From Sandaracinaceae bacterium (lineage in GTDB: Bacteria > Myxococcota_A > Polyangia > Polyangiales > Houyiibacteriaceae): DNA of 64,000 nucleotides. A model generated the notes under the pieces. It did not search any database. It worked only from the letters and a program-made list of their open reading frames with translations, and was not told the DNA's origin. The stretch is from positions 124,001-188,000 of the forward strand of contig JACKEJ010000016.1 of the NCBI GenBank assembly GCA_020633055.1. The letters run 5' to 3'. Within the stretch, counting starts at the first letter, position 1. Every line of letters starts with the position of its first letter. The position numbers were made by a program, and so were the translations under genes. Below are positions 26,633 to 36,488 of this stretch, one piece after another.

Positions 26633-29600
26633 GGGCGCGCCCCCTGGCTACTGGCGCGTGCGAACGACGTCTCGCGAAGCTCCCGCTCCCAGCGGGTCAC
26701 GTCGTCGAAGGACGGTCGCTCGAACACCACCCCGGCTTCGCCTCGCGCGAGGGGACGGAGGAACGCGTAGAGGTGCCCCCCGAAGCGCTGCTCGTACGCG
26801 TCCGCGTCCCAGACGTCGAGCAGGCGCAGCACGCCCAGGGTGTACAGCTTGATCTGCAGCGCGTAGTGGGCGCGTACGTGCTCGGCGAGCAGCTCGAGGC
26901 CCCCGGCCACCCGGTCGCTCTTCCAGTCGAGGAAGTACACCGCGCCTTCGTGCTCGAAGACCACGTCCACGACGCCCCGCACGACCCCCCGCTGCACACG
27001 AAACGGCGGCGGCGACGCGTCGCCGAGCCCAGCGGGGAGCTCGCCGCCCTGCGTGAGGCTGGGGTGCTGCGCCTCGGGGATGGGGAACTGGAAGCTCATC
27101 TCGCGCACGACGCGCGTCGCGTCGACCAACGGCACGGAGGCCCTGCGGGTGGGCAGCGGGCGGCGCAGGGCGTGGTACAGGAGCTCGGCGGCCGTGGGCA
27201 CGTGCGTAACGTCCACGCCGTTGCGCGTGGCGCAGTTGTCGAGCAAGGCGCGCAGCTCGGCGCCGCCCGGGGCCGCGTGGAGCATCTCCTCAGGGGCACC
27301 CACGCGCGCGACGTAGCGCAGGTCGACCCGCTCGAGGGCCTCGTGGAGAAACAGCCCGGTGGCAGCCCCGCCCGGCAGGTCGAGCGCGGCAGGCGCCCCT
27401 TCGTGAGGGTCCACCATCGCGGACGCGCCCGCGTCGTGCACGTCGGCCTTGAGCTCCTCGTGCGGTGTGCTCTCGCTGAGGCGACGGTAGCCACCGCCCG
27501 CCATGCGAGAGTAGGACGTGGCGAGCGGCCCGCGGTGCCGTTCGCGCAGCGCGACGAACTCACTGGCCGGGAGCGGCGCCGGCCCCGCGAGCAGGAGGTC
27601 GCCCGCGGGCTCGGCGCGCAGGAGGTCGTTGGCCCGCTCGGCGCGCACCGCGGGGGCCCCTGGCGCCGCTGCAGGAGCGACGGCTGGAGGTCCAGCGTCG
27701 AGCCGCTCGTCCTGCAGCGCGCTCCCACCGGCCACCGCGGCGCGGACCGTGAGAAACGTGGGCCGCGCGTCGAGCAAGGCCTCCAGCGCCCCTTGGACGG
27801 GCTGATACCCCGCCTTGCGGTGCAGCCGGTAGCCGCCCGCGCCGCCGTCGTCCCCGAAGTACGGCAGGTACAACCGCGAGCGCGCGCGCGTGAGCGCGAC
27901 GTACAGCAGCCGCTCGTCCTCCTCGCGCTGCTCCCGTTGGACGTCCGCTTCCACGCCTGCCGAGAGCGGGCGCATGAACGCCTCACGCCGACCGTCCACG
28001 TGACGCACGCGCGGCCCCGGCCCCGGGCGGTCGGAGCTCGCGAGCCCCCCGAGCACGAACACGACCTCTGCCTCCAGCCCCTTCGACTTGTGCATGGTGA
28101 GCAGCTGTACGGCGGGCCCGTCCGTGGCGACGCGCTCGATGTCGTCGGAGACCTGCGGCCCAGCCTGGCGCGCGATGAGCTGCTGGAAGTCCACCACCAG
28201 CTCGTCCACGGTGCGCCTCCGGCCGTGCGAGCGTGCCAGCAGGACGTCCACCAGGTGCTGGTAGTTCGTGAGCTGGCGCGCGCTCTCCGACGCGAAGAGC
28301 TCCCGCCTCGCGAGACCGCTGGTGTGCAGCAGCTCGTGCGCGAAGCCCGCGTAGTCGCGCAGCTCGCAGCGCTCGCGCAGGCGCATCAGCCGCGCCACGA
28401 GTGGGTGATCGTCGTGCAGCTCTTCGTCGCCGCGCAGGTCGCCGAGCGACAGCCCGAAGAAGGGCGTCAGCCAGGCCTTGAGCCGCGCGCTGCGGTCGCC
28501 GGGGTCAGCGACGGCGCGCAAGACCATCAGGAGGTCCTCCGCCTCGCGCGTCTGGTACAGACCGTGTCGCTTGAAGTAGGCGCACGGCACCCCGCGCGCT
28601 GCCAGCCGGTCGTGGACGCCGTCGAGGTCCGAGCCGTTGCGACCCAGCACGTAGATGTCGCCCGGGTGGAGCCGCCGCAGCGCTCCGTCCCGGCCCACCA
28701 CGAGCGAACGCGGGCCCTCGCTCAGCAGCGCTTCGATCTCGTCGGCCACGGTGTCGGCGAGCGCCACCCGCGCGCCGAAGGCGTTGAGCTTGTCGGACCC
28801 GTTCGTCGCAGCGGGGCGCAACAGCACGAGCGGCACCGCGGGGCTGCCATCGAGGTGCTGCGCCCGGAGCCGCGGGTCTCCACAGTCCACCGGCGCGTCA
28901 TAGCGGATGGAACCCGTGAAGAAGCCCCGCGCGAACACCGCGTTGTAGGCGCCGATCATGGCGTCGGTGCTGCGGAAGTTGTGCCGCAGCACCACGCGCG
29001 TGACGTGCGGCGCGAGCGCGTCCCGTGCGGCGAGGTAGGTGTGCACGTCCGCGCCCCGGAAGGCGTAGATGGCCTGCTTCGGGTCACCGATGAGGTAGAG
29101 CGCGCGGCGCTGCGCGATGGGCAGGCGCCGCGGGTCATCGTTCCCGTCGAAGAACAGGCGCCGGAAGATCTCCCACTGCGTGGCGTCGGTGTCCTGGAAC
29201 TCGTCGATGATGGCGAAGCGGTGCTGCGCACGAAGGGCCGCGGTGAGGCCCACGCCGCCCTCTCCGCGTAACGCGTCACGCAGGCGTGTGAGCAGGTCGT
29301 CGAAGTCCAGCTCGCGCGCGGCGCGCTTGCTCTCGTCGGCCCGCGCCAGCACGCGCGGCAGCAGCGTCTGCACCACCAGCATGGAGAAGTGAGGGATGCT
29401 CTCCAGCAGCGCGTCGAACGGCGCGAGCGCGTGCGCCAGCGCCGGGTTCTTCTCGCGGCGACCGTTCACCCAGTCGAGCGCGGTCTTGGTGCCTTGGGGT
29501 CGCTCGCACCACGCGGCGATGGCCGCGGCCGCCGCCATCAGGTCCTCGGCGCCCAGCACCTGCTGCGCGCACGCGTGGAGGGCCTCGAGGTGGCCGGTGA

Positions 29601-30318
29601 GCGAGTCCCGCGTGCGGGCCGTCTCCTGCCGCGCAGCGGCGAGCAGCGCGTGCCTACGCGGGAGGGCGGCGCACCCCTCGGCCAGCTCGCGCACTCGCTC
29701 GAGCGAGGCGGGAGGCATCAGCACTCCCGGCTCGGAGGCCCACGCGTTCAGCGTGGCGGTCAGGCCCTCGGGCGTGTCGACCCGCAGGGCGGCGCGGAGG
29801 ACCGCGTGGGCCGGATCGCTGGGGCGCAGCGCTTCACGCAACACGGCGCGCACGGCGCGCTGGAAGTGCAGACGCGACTCGGCCAGGGTCTGCTCGAACA
29901 GCCCGCGACTCCGGAACGCGTGCTCCTGCAGCACCCGCTGGCAGTAGCCATGGATGGTGTAGATGCTGGCCGCCTCGAAGCCCTCCACCGCCTCGCGCAA
30001 GCGCTCCATCGCGCCCTCGTCCAGGGTCCACGCGTTGTCCTCCGGGGGCGGATCGACCCGCGGGTCCTCGGGCCCCGCGTGGACCAGCGCCACCAGGGTC
30101 TCGCGGACCCGCTCGCGCATCTCGAGCGTCGCCTTCTCGGTGAAGGTCAGCACCACGATCTCGTCCAGGCGCGCGCCGGCACGCACGATCAGGTCCACGA
30201 TCAGGTGCTCGAGGGTATAGGTCTTGCCCGTCCCTGCGGAGGCCTCGATCCACGCGTGCGACGCGAGGGGGAGCTCGTCCAGCACCTGCGGGCGCGCGAA
30301 GCGTCGCGGTTGGCTCAC
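26629..30318 (-). CDS. recB: Exodeoxyribonuclease V beta subunit RecB (helicase-nuclease)
   Basis: 1229 residues from GTG 30318, overlapping the recC stop in GTGA; a longer upstream frame is discarded because the protein should begin just before VLDELPLASHAWIEASAGTGKT. The superfamily 1A helicase has Walker A ASAGTGKT, LTFTEKATLEMRERV, Walker B IIDEFQDTD, LIGDPKQAIYAFRGAD, LTMHKSKGLEAEVV and LLYVALTRARSRLYLP. The C-terminal nuclease shows FLDWKSDR (about residue 1129), the D-x-K core of the RecB PD-(D/E)XK domain, with an upstream LPTRRASVPLVDATRVV region. Both activities look intact. RecB supplies the 3'-5' motor and the only nuclease of RecBCD. Length is close to E. coli RecB (1180). Confidence 0.95.
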   Translation of the reverse strand: MSQPRRFARPQVLDELPLASHAWIEASAGTGKTYTLEHLIVDLIVRAGARLDEIVVLTFTEKATLEMRERVRETLVALVHAGPEDPRVDPPPEDNAWTLDEGAMERLREAVEGFEAASIYTIHGYCQRVLQEHAFRSRGLFEQTLAESRLHFQRAVRAVLREALRPSDPAHAVLRAALRVDTPEGLTATLNAWASEPGVLMPPASLERVRELAEGCAALPRRHALLAAARQETARTRDSLTGHLEALHACAQQVLGAEDLMAAAAAIAAWCERPQGTKTALDWVNGRREKNPALAHALAPFDALLESIPHFSMLVVQTLLPRVLARADESKRAARELDFDDLLTRLRDALRGEGGVGLTAALRAQHRFAIIDEFQDTDATQWEIFRRLFFDGNDDPRRLPIAQRRALYLIGDPKQAIYAFRGADVHTYLAARDALAPHVTRVVLRHNFRSTDAMIGAYNAVFARGFFTGSIRYDAPVDCGDPRLRAQHLDGSPAVPLVLLRPAATNGSDKLNAFGARVALADTVADEIEALLSEGPRSLVVGRDGALRRLHPGDIYVLGRNGSDLDGVHDRLAARGVPCAYFKRHGLYQTREAEDLLMVLRAVADPGDRSARLKAWLTPFFGLSLGDLRGDEELHDDHPLVARLMRLRERCELRDYAGFAHELLHTSGLARRELFASESARQLTNYQHLVDVLLARSHGRRRTVDELVVDFQQLIARQAGPQVSDDIERVATDGPAVQLLTMHKSKGLEAEVVFVLGGLASSDRPGPGPRVRHVDGRREAFMRPLSAGVEADVQREQREEDERLLYVALTRARSRLYLPYFGDDGGAGGYRLHRKAGYQPVQGALEALLDARPTFLTVRAAVAGGSALQDERLDAGPPAVAPAAAPGAPAVRAERANDLLRAEPAGDLLLAGPAPLPASEFVALRERHRGPLATSYSRMAGGGYRRLSESTPHEELKADVHDAGASAMVDPHEGAPAALDLPGGAATGLFLHEALERVDLRYVARVGAPEEMLHAAPGGAELRALLDNCATRNGVDVTHVPTAAELLYHALRRPLPTRRASVPLVDATRVVREMSFQFPIPEAQHPSLTQGGELPAGLGDASPPPFRVQRGVVRGVVDVVFEHEGAVYFLDWKSDRVAGGLELLAEHVRAHYALQIKLYTLGVLRLLDVWDADAYEQRFGGHLYAFLRPLARGEAGVVFERPSFDDVTRWERELRETSFARASSQGARP

Positions 30319-33300
30319 GCGGCCTCCCCCGCGCGGAGGCGCGCATAGAGGTCGTAGCGGCGCGCGTACATGGCGTACAGCTCGTCGACGGGCGGCACGG
30401 GGTACTCCTCCGCGTGAGGGACGCTCCCATAAGCGCGCTGGCCGGCGTCGTCCCGCACCTTCAGGAGCGCGGCTCGCCACGCGTCGGGAGGCCGCGAGCC
30501 CCACTCCGGGAGCGCCTCGAGCAGCGGCGTGGGGGGCGCGAAGTACGCGTGTGGTCCCATGAGGAGGTCGCGCACGAGGTCGAGCAGGTAGGCGCGCGCG
30601 GTCTCCTGGGAGAGCCCCCCCAGCACCAGCGCGACATCGCGTGGCTCGTCGGGATACAGCACGTGCACGCTGTGACGCGGGGCCTCTTCCCCGCTGGCCG
30701 TGAGCAGCAGGTGGTCGAGGAAGGCCCGCAGCCCCGCGCGCTCCTCCCGCCGGGCGCGGGCGCGGGCCGCCGCCGGTCGGGCGGAGGTCTCGAGCTGCAG
30801 CGAGCCGCGCTGCCCGAACAGCGCCTCGGTGCGCCCACGGACCAGGACGCGGAGGCGCCGCTGCCCGTCGCGGGGGTCGTCCAGCTCGAGCGTCAGGCTG
30901 GGCAGCACGCGCGTGACGTCACCGTCCTCGAGCGCCTCACCCAGGCGCACGCGCTGTGGTAGCGCGTCGGGGGCCAGCCGGGCGAGCTGCTCGTGCCACG
31001 CCCTCAGCAGAGCGAGGTCATCGCCCCGCCGGGCGACGGCCAGGGAGGCGACCGGCCACGCCCCTGCCCCCTGCATGCGCCCCACCGTGCGGTCGTAGGC
31101 CGCCTCGAGGGAGCCGTGTGTGGTGCCCTCCCAGAACGCCTCGCGCAGCGCGGTCACCTCGACGAGCTTGGGAGGCTCGAAGGGCTCGTCTTCCACGCTC
31201 TCCTCACCCTCGCCGTCGTCGTCGCGGCTCACGCCGAGCAGCGCCTCGGCCCAACCGCTCTGCGGGTCGCTCAAGAAGCGCGCGAGGTGGGTGCGCGACA
31301 ATGAGAGGGTCGTGACCGGCCGCTCGTCGTCGTCCTCCACGGAGGTGACGTTCGCGCCGGGCTCGGGGCCCGTGGCCCGAGCTCCCGAGGTGGCTGGACG
31401 TGGCGCGGCTTCGGTGCCGGCCGAGGCGCCATTCGGAGACGCGCCGGCCGACGTGACCAGGTGCCAACCCTCGGACAGCGAGATGGTGCGCAGCTCCTGC
31501 GTGAGGCGCTCGAACACCGGCTTGGGGAGTCGCCCCCCGAGCGCGCGCAGCGTGTCCTCGAGAGCCGACGCGTCGCCATGTGTAGCCTCCTTGGGATCCT
31601 CGTCGTCGCCCGCAGGCCGCCCATCACCCCCACGCGCACCATCACCCCCGCGCGCGCCATCGCCGCCGTCACACGCGCCGTCACGACCGCGCTCGGCCTG
31701 GCCGCCTGCATCTCCGCGCTGGGGCCCGCCCACGCGCTGCGCGTCCGTCGAGCTCTCGGCTCGCTGCGCGGCGCGCCCCAGCTTGCCCAGCGCGCGCAGC
31801 CAGGCCTCCATGTGCGCCTCCGGGAAGGCGCTCGCCGGGTCGAGCGGCTCGTGTCGAAAGAGCGCATGCGTGGTGACCAGCGCGCCCTCCTCGGGCTCGC
31901 GCACGTAGCTTCGGCGCAGCGTGTCCAGGAGCAGCCTGACGGTGGGCGAGGGCGCGATGGGGTCCCCCGTGTAGGGCTCGCGCGACACCCACGAGAGGTG
32001 CAGCACGTCGCGCGCGCTCAGCAGGACCTCGAGGAACATGTACTTGTCGCGCTCGCTCGCGCGCACGTCCCCTACGCGACGCTTCTCGAGGCGCAGGTCC
32101 AACGTGTCGTGCACGTCACGCGCCGGGAAGGCCCCCTCGCCCAGGCCCAGCACGAAGGTGTGCCGAAAGGGGATGGCGCGCATGGGCAGGAACGACGAAA
32201 CCACCACGCCGTCCGCGAGGTAGTCGCCGCGCGCGGCGCTCAAGGCCGAGAGCGACTCGGTCACCAGCATGGACGCGACCCGATACGACACGGGCAGCCC
32301 ACGGACGTCGCGCTCCAAGAGGCCACGGGCCACCGCGAGACAGCTGCGCAGCTCGCTCTGCTCCGCCTCGTTCGATGGAAGGACGTAGCCCTCCCACACG
32401 CCGGCGAAGAACGAGGCCCACTCCCGCAGCGGTCGCGCCTGGGCCCGCGCGAAGCGCGCGTCGGCGATCAGCCCGCGCAGCAAGAGCGAAAAAGCCCTGG
32501 CCCAGGTCGGGTCGGCCGCGGCGGGCAGGTAGGTGGAGTCGCCCAGCGTGAGACCTTCGGGGGGCAGCGGTGCGTCGTCGGTGGCGGCGGGCTCCACGCT
32601 CATGAACTCACCCAGCGCCACGCGCAGCAGCCCCTGCTCCCAGTTGAGCCGATCATCGTCCACGTAGGTCCCCGCCAGGTCGGACCGGTCCAGGCCGTAG
32701 AAGATGCCCAGCTGCTGCACCAGCGCGCGCACCTGTTCGCTGGTGGCCTCCGGGAGGTGGGCGAGCAGGTTGGGGTGCGTGAGCAGCGCCATCAGCTCTG
32801 GGCGGGCGAAGCGACCGAGGGGCAGCTCCACCAGGGCCAGGCAGGCGTCCACCACGCGGCTGGTGTTGGCCAGCGCCAGGTCCACCACCGAGTAGGGGAT
32901 GCGGTGAGCCTCCGAGAAGACCGCCTCGATGTGCGGGAGGTACTCGTGGCGCGCTTCGTTGGGGAGCAGGACGGCGATGTCGTGGAAGCCGATGGGCGCG
33001 TCGGTGGTGCTCGCGGCGCGGACGGCGCGCCAGACCTCCTCGGCCATGACCTCGACCTCGCGCCGCACGCTCGGGCAGGCGTTGAAGCGCAGCGAGCGGT
33101 CCGGCTGGCCCCGCCCTTCCTCCGGCCCCTGCGCGACCGGGGCGCGCAGCAGGATGTCGCGCTGCAGCGCCTCGAGGACGGTGGGCACGCGCCCCGCGGC
33201 GTGGGCGCCCGCGGTGGGATCCACGAAGCAGGGCTCGAAGTCGGCATCCGTGAGCTCGTTGAGCAGGTGCACGTGCTCGCGCCCCGGCCGCCCAAAGGCC

Positions 33301-34244
33301 ACCAGCAGCGGTGGGTCGTCGGTCTGATGGAGCGCCAACGGGCCATCGGGTGGCACGCCGTCCGCGAGGCTGGCCCGGGGGCCGCGCCGCGACGGAAGCC
33401 TACGAGCGGCGCGCAGCTCGGACTCGCTCGGCATGTCCTCCCAGAACTCCATGCACGGGTTGTTCACGTACAGGTGCAGCTCGGACACGTCGCCCAGGGC
33501 CGCGTACAGCCACTGGAACACACGCGCGACATAGCTGACCCCGAAGACGTGGAGCGTGGGCTGGAGGGAGTCCTCCGCGGGGAAGAGCAGGCCCTCGGGG
33601 AGCGGGCTGGGCGCGGAGGGCAAGGCCTGGAGCTGCTGCAGCGCCGTCATCAGCGGGACGTAGCGGGCGCGCGGCGCGAACACCGGGCGGGGTGCGTCCG
33701 GCGCCACCAGCTCGGCCATCAGGGCCGCTTGGAAACGCGCGCTGCTCACGAAGTCCGGGTGCTGTGTGCCGAGCTGCCCGCGCATGAATGCGTCCAGGAG
33801 CTCCGGGCGCGCGAAGCCGTAGGCCTCGAAGAGTAGCCCCAGCCGACGCGCCAGCTGCACCCGCCGCACGTCGCGCGCGTCCGCGTCCCGGCCGGCGTCG
33901 AGGTACGCGCGCACGTCACGCATGGCGTCGCTCGCGAGGCGCGCGTCGTCGTGCAGGAGCGCCAGCAGCAAGCTCTCGAACGCGCCGCGATCCATGATGC
34001 GCACGTCGGGCAGCGCGCGCTCCAGCCAGGCGCTGACGAACCGCTCTAGCCGCGCGAAGCGCAGGTTGGCCGCGACCCCCAGCGCCTCGCTGACGCCGCG
34101 CTCCAGGTACGCCTCCATGTTGCGGTTGGGGACGATGACCTGGACCGGCTCGAGGGGGTGCGCGCGGCGCCGTTGCGCACGGAGCTGGGCCACGAAGCGG
34201 GCCAACAGAGCCTCGGTGCGGTTGCTGTAGTGCAGGCGGATCAC
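30315..34244 (-). CDS. recC: Exodeoxyribonuclease V gamma subunit RecC
   Basis: 1309 residues from GTG 34244, giving MIRLHYSNRTEALLARFV, which aligns with the E. coli start MLRVYHSNRLDVL; a TTG at 34265 is the alternative and adds 7 residues. Further RecC features: VIVPNRNMEAYLERGV, FGVSYVARVFQWLY, RRVGDVRASERDKYMFLEVLLSARDVLHLSW and a C-terminal PD-(D/E)XK-like fold without an obvious catalytic triad. RecC is the non-catalytic scaffold that recognises Chi. It is about 190 residues longer than E. coli RecC; part of this is a Gly/Asp/Arg-rich low-complexity insert at about residues 825-890 (encoded 31586-31770), with repeated GARGGD units. Together with recB and recD it is one operon. Chi-contact residues were not compared. 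Confidence 0.93.
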   Translation of the reverse strand: MIRLHYSNRTEALLARFVAQLRAQRRRAHPLEPVQVIVPNRNMEAYLERGVSEALGVAANLRFARLERFVSAWLERALPDVRIMDRGAFESLLLALLHDDARLASDAMRDVRAYLDAGRDADARDVRRVQLARRLGLLFEAYGFARPELLDAFMRGQLGTQHPDFVSSARFQAALMAELVAPDAPRPVFAPRARYVPLMTALQQLQALPSAPSPLPEGLLFPAEDSLQPTLHVFGVSYVARVFQWLYAALGDVSELHLYVNNPCMEFWEDMPSESELRAARRLPSRRGPRASLADGVPPDGPLALHQTDDPPLLVAFGRPGREHVHLLNELTDADFEPCFVDPTAGAHAAGRVPTVLEALQRDILLRAPVAQGPEEGRGQPDRSLRFNACPSVRREVEVMAEEVWRAVRAASTTDAPIGFHDIAVLLPNEARHEYLPHIEAVFSEAHRIPYSVVDLALANTSRVVDACLALVELPLGRFARPELMALLTHPNLLAHLPEATSEQVRALVQQLGIFYGLDRSDLAGTYVDDDRLNWEQGLLRVALGEFMSVEPAATDDAPLPPEGLTLGDSTYLPAAADPTWARAFSLLLRGLIADARFARAQARPLREWASFFAGVWEGYVLPSNEAEQSELRSCLAVARGLLERDVRGLPVSYRVASMLVTESLSALSAARGDYLADGVVVSSFLPMRAIPFRHTFVLGLGEGAFPARDVHDTLDLRLEKRRVGDVRASERDKYMFLEVLLSARDVLHLSWVSREPYTGDPIAPSPTVRLLLDTLRRSYVREPEEGALVTTHALFRHEPLDPASAFPEAHMEAWLRALGKLGRAAQRAESSTDAQRVGGPQRGDAGGQAERGRDGACDGGDGARGGDGARGGDGRPAGDDEDPKEATHGDASALEDTLRALGGRLPKPVFERLTQELRTISLSEGWHLVTSAGASPNGASAGTEAAPRPATSGARATGPEPGANVTSVEDDDERPVTTLSLSRTHLARFLSDPQSGWAEALLGVSRDDDGEGEESVEDEPFEPPKLVEVTALREAFWEGTTHGSLEAAYDRTVGRMQGAGAWPVASLAVARRGDDLALLRAWHEQLARLAPDALPQRVRLGEALEDGDVTRVLPSLTLELDDPRDGQRRLRVLVRGRTEALFGQRGSLQLETSARPAAARARARREERAGLRAFLDHLLLTASGEEAPRHSVHVLYPDEPRDVALVLGGLSQETARAYLLDLVRDLLMGPHAYFAPPTPLLEALPEWGSRPPDAWRAALLKVRDDAGQRAYGSVPHAEEYPVPPVDELYAMYARRYDLYARLRAGEAA

Positions 34245-34322
34245 GCGCAGCCAAGGCTGACACAACGACGTGACGCTGGCGATCGCTCAGGACGTCGCAC
34301 CAGCCTCGCCGGCTGCACACGC

Positions 34323-36341
34323 TCACGGACGACGGGAGTTGCGCGCGGCGGGATACTCGGAAGGGTTGCCCCGTCGTGGCAAGTCGTCCGCGTCGTCCTC
34401 GCGCGCCGCGCTACGCAACCACGACCACGCCGTCCATCCGGGCCCGAGCCAGGCCGCGAGCCCGATCAGCAACATGCCGTACGCCGGGAACATCGCGATC
34501 AGCAAGCCACACGTGGTAAACGCCACCGCCAGCGCGAGGAAGCGTCGATCCGTGAGGGTGCCCACCATGGCCGCGCCCGTGCCGAACAAGAACACGTCGA
34601 GGGCCACGTCGCGAAACTCCGTGTGCCCGAGCGTCAGCGCCACGACCCGGTTCAGCAGCGTCAGCAGGCACAGCACCACCATGGCCACGACGAAGCGCCG
34701 CCCTGCCCGGTTGGGCATCATGCGGCGCCGGAACAGCGCGCCGCCGATGATCAGCGTCGCGGCGAGCCCGCCGGTGAAGGCGAACGAATGCCAGGTCGCG
34801 TACTCGTACCAGCCCATGCGCAGGCCGATGAACCCGCCCACTGGGAACACGCCGAGCACGAACGACACGATCAACACGAACAGCGCTCTGTCTCGTCGCC
34901 CGTACTTGGGGTCCTGGTCGTAGCCGATGCGCTCGAGGCGCGCCTGCCGCTCGAGCCGCTGCGCCACCTTCTGCTCGAGAGCCTCGATCAGCGCGCGTTC
35001 GTCCGGATCGCTCGTCTCCACTTCGCGCAGCGTCGCGGACGCAGCGGTGGCATCGCCTCGCGAAAGCTGGTGCTCCGCCATCAGCAGCAGCGCTTCCACC
35101 AATCCAGCGCGCGCGCGCTCGTTGTCTGGCCACTCCTTGAGCGCCCGCGAGAAGCCGAAGCGACACTCGACGAACTCACGCATGACCTCGCGCTGCATGG
35201 CAGCATCCACGGGTGCGCGCGCGTTCTCGAACGTCTCCTGGCGTAGACGGTCGCGGGCCACGGACACGCGCAAGCGCGAAAGGGTGAGCTTGGCGTCGTC
35301 GGCCAGAGCCGCAGACGTGCGATGTTCGAGGAACGCCGCCACGGCCGACCGGAAGGCCTCGGCGCTGTCGAAGCGGAGCTCCGCCCGTGGCTCGAGGGCA
35401 CGCGCCGCGATCGCGGCCAGCTCAGCAGGCACTTCGGGGCCGAACCGGGGCGCCCGTGCTTCGTAGGCGGCGTAGAGCACGTCGCGCACGCTCCCTCCTT
35501 GGTGCGGCGGGCGTCCCGTGAGGATCTCGTGCAGCACCGCACCCAGCAGGTAGACGTCGGTGCGCTCGTCCAGCACGGAGCTGCGGCGGTCCACCATCTC
35601 TGGGGCCATGTAGCTGGGCGTCCCGACCACCTCGGCCACTTCGTCGGCCATGGGCAGCCAACCGCGGTGGTGGTCGCGCGTGCTCACCGCCACCCCCCAG
35701 TCGACGAGATACACGTCGCGGAAGCCACCGATCATGACGTTGTCGGGCTTCAGGTCCAAGTGCAGGATGCCGCGGCTGTGCGCGTAGTGCACCGCATCGC
35801 ACACGTCCATGAGCACCCGCAGGTGCCACGCCAAGCGATCCTGCGCCTCGGCCGGGAAGCCCGGGTGGTTGTCGTTGCGCAGCATCGCGCGCCACGACAC
35901 GCCGTGGATGCGCTTCATGACCATCAGCGGCGTGCCCTCGTCGTCCGCCTGCAGCGCGTAGATGGGCACGATGTTGGGGTGCTCGACCACGCCCGTGATG
36001 CGGGCCTCGGTGAGCAGCCGGTCGATGGAGTCCGGGTCGCGCAGCTCGGGCTTGAGCGTCTTGACCGCCACCTCGCGACGCAACGCGCCTTGCTCGCCTA
36101 GCGAGATGATGCCCATGCCGCCCTCGGCGAGGGGTTCGGTCAGCCGCAGCGTCGCGCCCGTGCCCTCGAAAGGCACACGCTTCGACTTGTGGCGCGGCCC
36201 CGCCACGGGGCGGTCGGAGCGCCGCAGCCCCACGGGCCGGATGGTGGCGTCCGGCTCGAACATCCCGGTGGCGGGGAGCGCGAGCGTCTCCGCCAGGTCC
36301 TCACGAGTGAGGCCGCGCCGGGTGGGGTTGTCCGATGCCAT
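34323..36341 (-). CDS. Membrane Ser/Thr protein kinase with multi-span C-terminus
   Basis: 672 residues from ATG 36341; a GTG at 36362 is an alternative. Kinase domain about 65-340: glycine loop LAEGGMGIISLG, catalytic Lys in VAVKTLKPE, HLDLKPDN (HRD with Leu for Arg), DWG in place of DFG, GTPSYMAPE and DVYLLGAVLHEILTGRPP. The catalytic Asp, Asn and Lys are kept, so activity is plausible, but the missing Arg makes it a non-RD kinase that may not need activation-loop phosphorylation. After a charged helical linker with TPR-like composition (about 350-480) come about six membrane segments (FVLIVSFVLGVFPVGGFIGL to the C-terminal LIGLAAWLGPGWTAWSWL). It follows recCBD in orientation but probably has its own promoter. 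Confidence 0.9.
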   Translation of the reverse strand: MASDNPTRRGLTREDLAETLALPATGMFEPDATIRPVGLRRSDRPVAGPRHKSKRVPFEGTGATLRLTEPLAEGGMGIISLGEQGALRREVAVKTLKPELRDPDSIDRLLTEARITGVVEHPNIVPIYALQADDEGTPLMVMKRIHGVSWRAMLRNDNHPGFPAEAQDRLAWHLRVLMDVCDAVHYAHSRGILHLDLKPDNVMIGGFRDVYLVDWGVAVSTRDHHRGWLPMADEVAEVVGTPSYMAPEMVDRRSSVLDERTDVYLLGAVLHEILTGRPPHQGGSVRDVLYAAYEARAPRFGPEVPAELAAIAARALEPRAELRFDSAEAFRSAVAAFLEHRTSAALADDAKLTLSRLRVSVARDRLRQETFENARAPVDAAMQREVMREFVECRFGFSRALKEWPDNERARAGLVEALLLMAEHQLSRGDATAASATLREVETSDPDERALIEALEQKVAQRLERQARLERIGYDQDPKYGRRDRALFVLIVSFVLGVFPVGGFIGLRMGWYEYATWHSFAFTGGLAATLIIGGALFRRRMMPNRAGRRFVVAMVVLCLLTLLNRVVALTLGHTEFRDVALDVFLFGTGAAMVGTLTDRRFLALAVAFTTCGLLIAMFPAYGMLLIGLAAWLGPGWTAWSWLRSAAREDDADDLPRRGNPSEYPAARNSRRP

Positions 36342-36488
36342 GGTCGCCCTGACACTACCCACCCGCGTGTCGACTGTCGAACTACCGCCACGCGCGGGAA
36401 GACGCTTCTCCCGGCCTACGATGCCCCATCGAACACGTGGGCAGAGAGGGCGCCGTGAGCCCCTGCCCAGCAGCGCGACGAGATATCG

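Noticed and set aside
26125..29271. 1048-codon plus-strand open frame across recD/recB
   Set aside because: Antisense to the intact recBD genes; no recognisable protein.
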